DNA of 11,702 nt from contig JAYUGA010000215.1 in NCBI GenBank assembly GCA_043738565.1, positions 1 through 11,702 on the forward strand, read 5' to 3'. This DNA is from Stagnihabitans sp043738565 (lineage in GTDB: Bacteria > Pseudomonadota > Alphaproteobacteria > Rhodobacterales > Rhodobacteraceae). Made by a program: the position numbers and the translations under genes. The notes beneath the pieces are model-generated. The model ran no database searches. It worked only from the letters and a program-made list of their open reading frames with translations, and was not told the origin of the DNA. Positions 5,255 through 11,702 of this stretch are shown piece after piece (the first letter of the stretch is position 1; each line of letters begins with the position of its first letter).

Positions 5255-7992
5255 CCTGAACTGGCCTCCTCATCCGGCACCACGACGGGCTTTGGCGCAT
5301 CCGGCAACCGGCGCCGCGGCACTTCCAGCAGCGCCGCCACCGCCTCGATATTCAGCTTCTCTTCCGCCAAAGCCTCGGCCTCCGCCGCCGCCTCATCCGC
5401 CACCCGCTTGAGGTAGTCGCGGTGGGCGTTGGAGAACACGATGCCCTCTTCGGCAAAGCGTCTGGCAATCTGGTGGTTGATCTCTGACCGCACCTCGACC
5501 GAGAAATTGACGTCGCGCAAGATCAGCCGGACCTCGAAATTCATCACCTCGGGCCCGAACGCCATCAGCGCGATGATCGGCGGCGGCGACAGCAGGGTCA
5601 GCGGCTGCGCCTCGGCAATCTCGCGCAAAATCCGCTCCACGCGGCGGCTATCGGACGTAAACGGCGCGTTCACCGCCACAATCAATCGCCCGGTCAGGCT
5701 GAACCGGGTCCAGTTCGTCACCCGGCCCGAAATCAGGTCGGAATTCGGCACGATCACATCGGAGCGGTCAAAGGTCTGGATCCGGGTCGAGCGCACCGAG
5801 ATTGACGACACGATGCCCTGCACCGGACCGACCTCGATCCAGTCACCCTCGGAAATCGGCCGCTCGATCAACAGGATGATGCCGGAGACAAAGTTTGACA
5901 CCACGGTCTGCAAACCAAACCCGATGCCAACCGACAGGGCCCCCGCCACAATCGCCAGCCCCGACAGGTCGATACCCGTGGAATTGATCGCCACCAGTGC
6001 CGACAGCAGAATGCCGACATAGCCCAAGCCCGACACCACCGCGTTCTGGCCGCCCTGATCCATGCCCGTCCGCGGCAGGATCGAGGTTTTGAGCGCCCCT
6101 TGCAGCAGCCGGGTCAGTGAATAGCCGATGGCAAAGACCACGGCAAAGAACAGGAAATCGGTGGGCGATATCCGGGCATTGCCCAGTTGATAACCTTCCT
6201 GGAACCGGGTCCACAATTCGGTCAGATCAGCGACCCGCGCCCCCCAGATCAGCGCAAACACCGGCAGCATCGCCAAAGTCAAGGCAAAGCCGATCAACAC
6301 CGGGGCCAGCGCGTCCTGATCGCTGGGGTCAGACCGGGTGATCAGGCTGTAGATGTCCGCCACCAGCCGCTGCGCCAGATACAGGCCCGCGATCAGCGCC
6401 AGCGTGCTGGCGGTCGGAAACACCAGCCCGCTGCCCGCCGAAATATAGCCAACCGCCGCCAGCACCGGCCCGGCAATGCCGGTGCCCATCGTGATCCGCG
6501 CCAAGAGCCGGATCAGCCGCTGGCGATGATTGGTCCGCGCCTCGTCCGCACCGGGGGCGGCGCGGGCGGCCTGATTCAGCAACCGCCCCATCCGCATCAG
6601 CAGCAGGCCACCGACCACGATCACCGGGAAATTCAGCACCGACAGCGCGGCGTCGGCGATATCCTGCTGCTGGGTGGCCACCCGGCGCAGCAGCGAGATC
6701 GCCAGCACTATCCCGAAACTGGTGGTCAGGAACCGCCCTTCGGCCCGCCGCTCTGGTGGCAGCACCAACAGCGGCCCGAAACTTTCGACACTCGGAAACA
6801 CTCTGGCGCTCAGCCAGACTGCGGCGAATATCATCAGGCCGATGACCGTCAGCCGGTTGGCAATCGCCAGCCCCACCGCGCCCAACAGGCCGCTTAGCCG
6901 CAGCGCCTCTGCCAGCGCGGCGCAGCCCAGAACCGGCAGGATGATCAGGCCCAGCGAGGCCAGTGCCCCGAAGATCCGCCGCCCCCGCGCCGTCGATGGC
7001 CCCTGCAGCCGCGCCACCAGCAAATCGGCCCAGCGCCAGCCGCGCCACAGCATCGCCAGCCCGAACCCCAAGAGCGGCACGATGACCAGGAGATTGCCCA
7101 AGAGCCGCTGCTTCATACTGGCGCTCAACCATTTGGCGCTGACCTCGCCCCAGACCGTCAGCGCCGACTCGCTCAGCACCGCCAGCGCCGCAGGCCAGTT
7201 GCCGGGGTTCAGCGGGTTCGGCCACAGCTTTAAAAGCTCGTCCGTTTGCCGCTCGCGCACCACCCGGTCGATCTCGCCGATCAGCCCGTCGGCCCGCTGA
7301 TAGGCCTCATCCGCCGCCAGCCCCGGCGCCTGCAGCCGTGCCATCTGGGACGACAGCGCCGCCCGGCGGCTGGCAATTTCCGCATCTTCCACCCTCCCCT
7401 CTGTCGGGGCCGGACCCAGCGCGTCAATCTGTTCGCGCAGCGTGGCAATCCGTGCCGAATTGGCGCTTTGCGCCCCCAGCAGCGCCGCCCGCCAATCCAC
7501 CAGTTGCGCCCGCAACTGATCCAGCGCGGGACCGGACGTAGCGCTGTTGGCAATGGCACTTTCGGCGCTGCCACCCAGCCGGTTCCAGCCGACATAATCC
7601 AGCGCGCTGCTTCCACCGCCGCCCGGCTTGACGCTGCCGGTGCTGGCCGGTGCCCCACCTCCCGAAGGCGCCCCTCCGCCCGACATTACCGCTTGCTCCG
7701 CCGCATAACTGGGGCGCTGCACCTGCGGGATCAGCGCCCCAGAACTGTCCGCATGCACCTTGATGGTCGGCTGGCCGGTAGCCGCCGCCTTGGGGCTTTG
7801 GGTCGCAGGCGCACCACCACCGCTGACGACATCCTGCGCAAAGCCGGGCAGCAGCGACAGGCCCAGCAGAACCGCAGCGCCAAGGCCCCTGATCTGGCCC
7901 CGACTGATCTGGCCCCGACTGATCTGGCCCAGACTGATCTGGCCCCAACTGATCTGGCCCCAACTGATCTGGCGCAGCCGCCCCCGGATCAT
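5251..7992 (-). CDS. Large mechanosensitive channel, DUF3772 + MscS domains
   Basis: A 913-residue inner-membrane channel of the large MscS class (compare E. coli YbiO and MscK), expected to open under hypo-osmotic stress and release solutes. Order: a signal peptide with a repeat-expanded n-region (QIS-x-G units, 8-34) and hydrophobic core (37-52), then a Gly/Ala/Pro-rich periplasmic linker (55-130). Next come a DUF3772-like helical domain (about 157-239) and roughly eleven membrane segments between 297 and 712. The pore-lining helix region (676-712) contains GALSVGIGFGLQTVVSNF and leads into the MscS beta domain with the VPNSDLISGRVTNWT motif (748-762). An Ala/Glu-rich probable coiled tail ends the protein. 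I chose the ATG at 7992 over an in-frame ATG at 8040 because it forms an ATGA overlap with the cysK stop and has GAGGA close upstream, while the earlier ATG has no visible Shine-Dalgarno. No ATG, GTG or TTG occurs in frame from the repeat to the end of the signal peptide, so the repeat must be translated. Confidence 0.93.
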   Translation of the reverse strand: MIRGRLRQISWGQISWGQISLGQISRGQISRGQIRGLGAAVLLGLSLLPGFAQDVVSGGGAPATQSPKAAATGQPTIKVHADSSGALIPQVQRPSYAAEQAVMSGGGAPSGGGAPASTGSVKPGGGGSSALDYVGWNRLGGSAESAIANSATSGPALDQLRAQLVDWRAALLGAQSANSARIATLREQIDALGPAPTEGRVEDAEIASRRAALSSQMARLQAPGLAADEAYQRADGLIGEIDRVVRERQTDELLKLWPNPLNPGNWPAALAVLSESALTVWGEVSAKWLSASMKQRLLGNLLVIVPLLGFGLAMLWRGWRWADLLVARLQGPSTARGRRIFGALASLGLIILPVLGCAALAEALRLSGLLGAVGLAIANRLTVIGLMIFAAVWLSARVFPSVESFGPLLVLPPERRAEGRFLTTSFGIVLAISLLRRVATQQQDIADAALSVLNFPVIVVGGLLLMRMGRLLNQAARAAPGADEARTNHRQRLIRLLARITMGTGIAGPVLAAVGYISAGSGLVFPTASTLALIAGLYLAQRLVADIYSLITRSDPSDQDALAPVLIGFALTLAMLPVFALIWGARVADLTELWTRFQEGYQLGNARISPTDFLFFAVVFAIGYSLTRLLQGALKTSILPRTGMDQGGQNAVVSGLGYVGILLSALVAINSTGIDLSGLAIVAGALSVGIGFGLQTVVSNFVSGIILLIERPISEGDWIEVGPVQGIVSSISVRSTRIQTFDRSDVIVPNSDLISGRVTNWTRFSLTGRLIVAVNAPFTSDSRRVERILREIAEAQPLTLLSPPPIIALMAFGPEVMNFEVRLILRDVNFSVEVRSEINHQIARRFAEEGIVFSNAHRDYLKRVADEAAAEAEALAEEKLNIEAVAALLEVPRRRLPDAPKPVVVPDEEASSG
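7891..7980 (-). repeat. 15-bp tandem repeat (six units) encoding QIS-x-G pentapeptides
   Basis: On the + strand the unit GATCTGGCCCCGACT starts at 7891, 7906, 7921, 7936 and 7951. The first two copies are identical, the third has an internal variant (CCCAGACT), and the fourth and fifth end in CCAACT. A degenerate sixth copy covers 7966-7980. Read on the minus strand, the units are CAG ATC AGT NGG GGC (NTG-type variant in one copy), giving QISWG, QISWG, QISLG, QISRG, QISRG and then QIRG. The block starts just inside the channel gene, after residue 7. Unit length is a multiple of three, so copy-number change keeps the frame. Confidence 0.95.
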
Positions 7993-9023
7993 GCGTCCTC
8001 GAAAACGGTCGGGATCGCCTGCGGGGCGCGGTCCAGCCATTTCGGCACCGGCAGCCCCTTTTCGCGCAGGAAAGTCGGGTTGAACAGCTTGGACTGATAG
8101 CGGTTGCCATTATCGCACAGGATGGTGACGATGGTCTTGCCCGGCCCCATCTCCAGCGCCATGCGGATCGCCCCGGCAATGTTGATACCGGATGATCCGC
8201 CCAGACAAATCCCCTCCTCCTCCAGCATCTCGAACACCAGCGGCAGCGCCTCGGCATCCGGGATCCGGTAACTGAAATCAGGGCGGAACCCTTCCAGATT
8301 GGCGGTAATCCGGCTCTGCCCGATCCCCTCGGTGATCGAGCTGCCGGGGCTTTCCAGCTTGCCCGTCGTGTAAAACGCATGCAGCGCAGCGCCCTCGGGG
8401 TCCGCCAGACCGATCTTCACCCCCTTCGGCTGCAACGCCAGGCCGACGCCCGCCAAAGTGCCGCCCGACCCGACCGCGCAGATGAAGCCGTCTACATGCC
8501 CGCCGGTCTGCTGCCAAATCTCCGGCCCCGTCGTCTCGAAATGCGCCAAACGATTGGCCACATTGTCAAACTGATTGGCCCAGACCGCACCATTCGGCTC
8601 GGTCCGCGCCAAAGCCTCGGCCAGCCGCCCGGAATAGCGCACGTAGTTGTTGGGGTTCTTGTAGGGCGCGGCAGGCACCTGCACCAGTTCCGCCCCCGCC
8701 AGCCGGATCATGGCCTTCTTTTCCTGAGATTGCGTCTCCGGAATCACGATCACCGTTCGAAACCCCATCGAGGCCCCGACCAGCGCCAACCCGATCCCGG
8801 TATTGCCCGCCGTGCCCTCGACAATCGTGCCGCCCGGCTGCAATTCGCCGCGCGCCACCGCATCGCGGATGATATACAGCGCCGCCCGGTCCTTCACCGA
8901 CTGGCCGGGGTTCAGAAACTCGCATTTGCCCAGGATCGTGCAACCCGTCATCTCGCTTGCCCGCTTCAGTTTCAAAAGCGGCGTGTTGCCGATCGTTTCG
9001 GCCAAGTCTTGGTGAATGCGCAT
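7989..9023 (-). CDS. cysK: Cysteine synthase (O-acetylserine sulfhydrylase), PLP-dependent
   Basis: A 344-residue fold-type II pyridoxal-phosphate enzyme that makes cysteine from O-acetyl-L-serine and sulfide in the cytoplasm. The cofactor lysine is K44 in NPGQSVKDRAA (38-48). The substrate-carboxylate loop reads EGTAGNTGIGLA (69-80), where E. coli CysK has TSGNTG; this TAGNTG variant is, as I recall, common in alphaproteobacterial homologues. The phosphate-binding GSGGT is at 185-189, and GGSSG (275-279) lies near the cofactor ring. No CBS regulatory domain is present. The start at 9023 has AAGGAA at 9036-9031, seven bases upstream. It is the first gene of the minus-strand cluster and overlaps the channel gene start by four bases. 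Assignment as CysK rather than CysM or cystathionine beta-synthase is likely but rests on overall similarity. Confidence 0.9.
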   Translation of the reverse strand: MRIHQDLAETIGNTPLLKLKRASEMTGCTILGKCEFLNPGQSVKDRAALYIIRDAVARGELQPGGTIVEGTAGNTGIGLALVGASMGFRTVIVIPETQSQEKKAMIRLAGAELVQVPAAPYKNPNNYVRYSGRLAEALARTEPNGAVWANQFDNVANRLAHFETTGPEIWQQTGGHVDGFICAVGSGGTLAGVGLALQPKGVKIGLADPEGAALHAFYTTGKLESPGSSITEGIGQSRITANLEGFRPDFSYRIPDAEALPLVFEMLEEEGICLGGSSGINIAGAIRMALEMGPGKTIVTILCDNGNRYQSKLFNPTFLREKGLPVPKWLDRAPQAIPTVFEDA

Positions 9024-9353
9024 GGGCTTGTTCCTTCAGGCATGTCGCCAAGGTGTAGGGCGGAAGGGGGGCGAACTCAAGGGAGGGCGCAGTCCGGGGT
9101 GACGGCGGCCCAAGCCACGCCAAGGGCAATGATTGCGGTCAAAAGCGGGCGCAGGGCAGAGGCCACCAGCGCGCCTCAGCCCATGCCGACCCGGGCGCGC
9201 AAGGCGGTGCGCAGCACCCGGCGCGGGTCGGGCGCCGCCCTTTTCCCGATCCCGCCACCATAGCCCGCAATTTCCACCGCGCACCACCCCAATCCCGGTT
9301 TACATCCCGCCCAGATTTGCGCCATCCTGAACCTCCCGAACCCGGCAGGCATC
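9024..9353. other. Divergent intergenic region between cysK and the TetR-family gene
   Basis: About 330 bases separating two divergently transcribed genes, expected to hold both promoters. A candidate cysK promoter sits at 9052-9080. I saw no clear RutR-type palindrome (TTGACCA...TGGTCAA); only a single half-site-like GGTCAA occurs at 9137-9142. Short open frames exist on both strands, including a 29-codon hydrophobic one on the minus strand (9166-9077), but none resembles a known protein. Confidence 0.6.
9052..9080 (-). promoter_or_regulatory. Candidate sigma-70-like promoter of the cysK operon
   Basis: On the minus strand, TTGAGT (9080-9075) and TACACC (9057-9052) are separated by 17 bases. 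This would give a leader of roughly 20-25 bases before the ATG at 9023, containing the AAGGAA ribosome binding site. The -35 matches consensus at four of six positions and the -10 at only three, so this is a weak prediction. Confidence 0.35.
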
Positions 9354-9962
9354 ATGCTCAAACCCCGCACCCGCATTCAGGAACGCAACTCCAGTGTCAT
9401 CCTGGAGGCCGGTCTTGACGTGTTTTCCCAGCACGGCTTTCGCGGCGCCACGCTCGACCAGATCGCCGATGTGGCGGGGCTGTCCAAACCGAACCTGCTC
9501 TACTACTTCCCGTCCAAGGATGCGGTCTATCTCGCCCTTCTGGACCAGATGCTGGAAACCTGGCTCGACCCCTTGCGTCACATGAACCCCAAGGGCGACC
9601 CGGTCGAGGAAATCCTCGCCTATGTTCACCGCAAGGTCGAACTCGCCCGCGATTACCCGCGCGAAAGCCGGCTCTTTGCCAACGAGATCCTGCAAGGCGC
9701 CCCGCGGATCCTGACCGAGATTGAAGGCCCGTTGAAATCGCTGGTCGAGGAAAAAAGCATGGTCCTGCGGCGCTGGATGGCCGAGGGCCGGATCGTCCGG
9801 ATGCCGCCCGTTCACCTGATCTTTTCGATCTGGGCGCTGACCCAGCATTACGCCGATTTCGACGTGCAGGTCCGCGCCGTGCTGGGGCCGACCCATGACC
9901 CTTTTGCCGAAGCCGGGGAATATCTTGACCTGCTGTTCCGCCGCCTGCTTACGCCGCGCTGA
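9354..9962 (+). CDS. TetR/AcrR-family transcriptional regulator, RutR-like
   Basis: A 202-residue one-component repressor or regulator. The N-terminal helix-turn-helix (about 33-54) reads TLDQIADVAGLSKPNLLYYF, and the following SKDAVYLALLDQMLETWLDPL is very like E. coli RutR. The C-terminal ligand domain carries HLIFSIWALTQHYADF, a stretch characteristic of RutR (TetR_C_3 type), which binds uracil or thymine and controls pyrimidine catabolism. No rut, pyd or xanthine dehydrogenase genes are visible nearby, so the ligand and targets here are unknown. The ATG at 9354 is preceded only by a weak CAGG (9346-9349). The gene is divergent from cysK and 90 bases upstream of kup on the same strand, so it could regulate either neighbour or itself, but the sequence does not show which. 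Confidence 0.9.
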   Translation: MLKPRTRIQERNSSVILEAGLDVFSQHGFRGATLDQIADVAGLSKPNLLYYFPSKDAVYLALLDQMLETWLDPLRHMNPKGDPVEEILAYVHRKVELARDYPRESRLFANEILQGAPRILTEIEGPLKSLVEEKSMVLRRWMAEGRIVRMPPVHLIFSIWALTQHYADFDVQVRAVLGPTHDPFAEAGEYLDLLFRRLLTPR

Positions 9963-10052
9963 CCTGACGCTGCGGCGATGCCCGAACCTTCGCTGGACGT
10001 TCCGCGCCTGCCAGTGTAGTCAGCACGCCAGACTGGTCCACGGCCGAAGGTC

Positions 10053-11702
10053 ATGCACGAAGACAACATCCCCGGCGAAACGGCCCCGCCTCTGGCCGAG
10101 ACCACCGCCCTTCCCTATGCAAATCAGCCAGCCGCCGCGCCACAAAACCTGTGGAAGCTGGTGCTGGGCTGCATCGGCGTCGTCTATGGCGACATCGGCA
10201 CCTCGCCGCTTTATGCGCTCAGGGAATCACTCAAGGCTGCCTCAAGCGACGGGTTGCAGCCGGAAGAGGTGATCGGCATCGTCTCGCTGCTCTTGTGGAC
10301 GCTGGTTCTGATCGTGACGGTGAAATACATCTTGCTGGTGATGCGGGCCGACAACCGCGGCGAGGGCGGCACGCTGTCACTGGTGGCGCTGGTGCAGCAG
10401 GCGCTGAGGAAGCGGCCGGGCTGGTTGCTGGCGATCGGGGTGGTCGGCATTTCGCTGTTCTTCGGCGATGCGATGATCACGCCCGCCATGTCGGTCTTGT
10501 CGGCGGTCGAAGGCATGGCGCTGGTCGCCCCCGGTTTTCAGCCCTTCGTCGTGCTGGTCACGCTGCTGATCATCTTCGGGCTGTTTCTGTTTCAGGCGCA
10601 GGGCACCGAACGGGTGGCGATCCTGTTCGGGCCGATCATGGTGCTGTGGTTTTTCGTCATGGCGATCCTGGGCCTGCGCCACATCGGCGACGACCCTGCA
10701 ATTCTGGCGGCGCTGAACCCGGTGCATGCGTTTCGCTTTCTGACCAGCCACGGCCTTGGCTCGTTCATCGTGCTGGGTTCGGTCTTTCTGGCGGTGACCG
10801 GCGGCGAGGCGCTTTATGCCGACATGGGCCATTTTGGCCGCCGCCCGATCCGCATTGCCTGGGGTATCCTGGTGTTTCCGTCGCTGGCGCTCAGCTACCT
10901 GGGCCAGGGCGCCTTCGTTCTGCACGATCCGGCGGCGGCGGTGGACCCGTTCTTCCTGATGGCCCCCGCCTGGGCGCTGCTGCCGCTGGTCATTCTGGCC
11001 ACCGCAGCCACGGTCATCGCCAGCCAGGCGGTGATTTCCGGGGCGTTCTCGATGATGCAGCAGGCGGTGCAGATGGGACTTCTGCCGCGGATGGAAATTC
11101 GTCACACCTCGGAAACCCAGCACGGCCAGATCTACATGCCCCGTGTCAACATGATCCTGATGACCGGGGTAATCCTGCTGGTGATCGCCTTCGAGTCGTC
11201 GTCCAGCCTTGCCTCTGCCTATGGTATCGCGGTGACGGGCGACATGGTGATCACCTCGATCCTGGCATTCGTGTTGCTGTCGCGGGCGTGGAAATGGCCG
11301 CTGCCGGTGGTGGTGGCGGTCATCGCGCCAATCCTGACGGTGGAACTGATGTTCCTCGGCGCCAACCTGACCAAACTGATCGACGGCGGCTATGTGCCGG
11401 TGATGCTGGCCGCGACGATGTGTCTGCTGGTCTTGACCTGGGTCCGCGGCTCGGCGCATGTCAAGCAGAAGGCGGCGGATTCCGCGATCGGACTGACCAA
11501 GCTGATCGCCATGCTGACCAAATCGCAACCGATCGCCGTGCCGGGCACCGCCGTCTTTCTGACCCAGGACCCGGAAACCGCGCCCTCGGCCCTGCTGCAC
11601 AACCTCAAGCATAACCGCGTTCTGCACAGTCAGAATTTCATCGTCACCGTGGCCGTCGCCCCCACCCCGACCGTGTCCGATGCCAACCGGATTTCGCTGG
11701 AA
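10053..11702 (+). CDS. kup: Kup/HAK-family potassium uptake transporter, 5' part (truncated by window end)
   Basis: The frame is open to the right edge, giving 550 residues of a protein usually about 620-630 long. Kup proteins import K+ with H+ through the inner membrane. The signature GVVYGDIGTSPLYALRE (42-58) opens the first membrane segment. It is followed by KYILLVMRADNRGEGGTLSL (91-110), FFGDAMITPAMSVLSAVEG (136-154), VTGGEALYADMGHFG (248-262) and GQIYMPRVNMILM (358-370). The roughly twelve membrane helices end near residue 465, and a cytoplasmic tail begins. The first ~32 residues are a polar, proline/alanine-rich extension longer than in E. coli Kup. The ATG at 10053 is the only ATG, GTG or TTG start after an in-frame TAG at 10017, yet the nearest purine-rich site (GAAGG, 10046-10050) is only two bases away, which is unusually close. 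Confidence 0.94.
   Translation, partial: MHEDNIPGETAPPLAETTALPYANQPAAAPQNLWKLVLGCIGVVYGDIGTSPLYALRESLKAASSDGLQPEEVIGIVSLLLWTLVLIVTVKYILLVMRADNRGEGGTLSLVALVQQALRKRPGWLLAIGVVGISLFFGDAMITPAMSVLSAVEGMALVAPGFQPFVVLVTLLIIFGLFLFQAQGTERVAILFGPIMVLWFFVMAILGLRHIGDDPAILAALNPVHAFRFLTSHGLGSFIVLGSVFLAVTGGEALYADMGHFGRRPIRIAWGILVFPSLALSYLGQGAFVLHDPAAAVDPFFLMAPAWALLPLVILATAATVIASQAVISGAFSMMQQAVQMGLLPRMEIRHTSETQHGQIYMPRVNMILMTGVILLVIAFESSSSLASAYGIAVTGDMVITSILAFVLLSRAWKWPLPVVVAVIAPILTVELMFLGANLTKLIDGGYVPVMLAATMCLLVLTWVRGSAHVKQKAADSAIGLTKLIAMLTKSQPIAVPGTAVFLTQDPETAPSALLHNLKHNRVLHSQNFIVTVAVAPTPTVSDANRISLE

Noticed and set aside
7993..8040. A 16-residue N-terminal extension of the channel protein starting at ATG 8040.
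   Set aside because: It lies inside the end of cysK, has no visible ribosome binding site, and adds a charged stretch before the signal peptide. The ATGA start at 7992 explains the arrangement better.
9137..9142. GGTCAA considered as part of a RutR operator.
   Set aside because: Only a single half-site is present, without the inverted partner at the right distance.
10377..11627. A 416-codon minus-strand frame and a 487-codon + strand frame (10151-11614) in the right part.
   Set aside because: Both are out of frame with kup, whose conserved motifs run continuously from 10053 to the window end. Their translations are Arg/Gly/His/Gln-rich and lack recognisable motifs.

Overview
The window looks like a chromosomal segment of an alphaproteobacterium, most likely Rhodobacteraceae. 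This rests on the high GC content, the codon use (GC-ending codons nearly everywhere) and protein matches to families recalled from that group: a DUF3772 large MscS channel, a RutR-type TetR regulator and a CysK with an EGTAGNTG loop. The genus cannot be named from sequence alone.

Left part (1-3866, + strand): a type III-like restriction-modification module. The 3' part of a beta-class DNA methyltransferase (mod) runs in from the left edge. One base after its stop comes a complete helicase-nuclease (res, 890 aa) with Walker A, DEAH, SF2 motif VI and a C-terminal PD-ExK nuclease. The first ~590 bases of mod are clearly AT-richer than everything after them, which suggests a swapped target-recognition region.

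Junction (3867-4401): a non-coding stretch between convergent genes. It is dominated by a degenerate, strand-asymmetric G-rich repeat of GTCCGG-type heptads. Beyond it is tRNA-Ser(GGA) on the minus strand, with its 3' end facing the restriction module, the usual geometry for an island inserted at a tRNA gene. No integrase is visible.

Middle (4402-9023, minus strand): a compact cluster transcribed as cysteine synthase, then a DUF3772/MscS mechanosensitive channel, an AlaX-type alanyl-tRNA editing protein and tRNA-Ser. Both protein-protein junctions are 4-base ATGA overlaps, so the three proteins are very probably translationally coupled. The channel gene begins with a 15-bp tandem repeat that adds QIS-x-G pentapeptides to the n-region of its signal peptide; this is the most unusual feature of the window.

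Right part (9354-11702, + strand): divergent from cysK, a RutR-like TetR-family regulator, then the first 550 residues of a Kup potassium transporter that runs off the right edge. The divergent intergenic region (9024-9353) holds a candidate cysK promoter.

Apart from the restriction module, the content is core-type metabolism and osmotic or ion homeostasis. I found no evidence in the visible sequence for a wholly new system.
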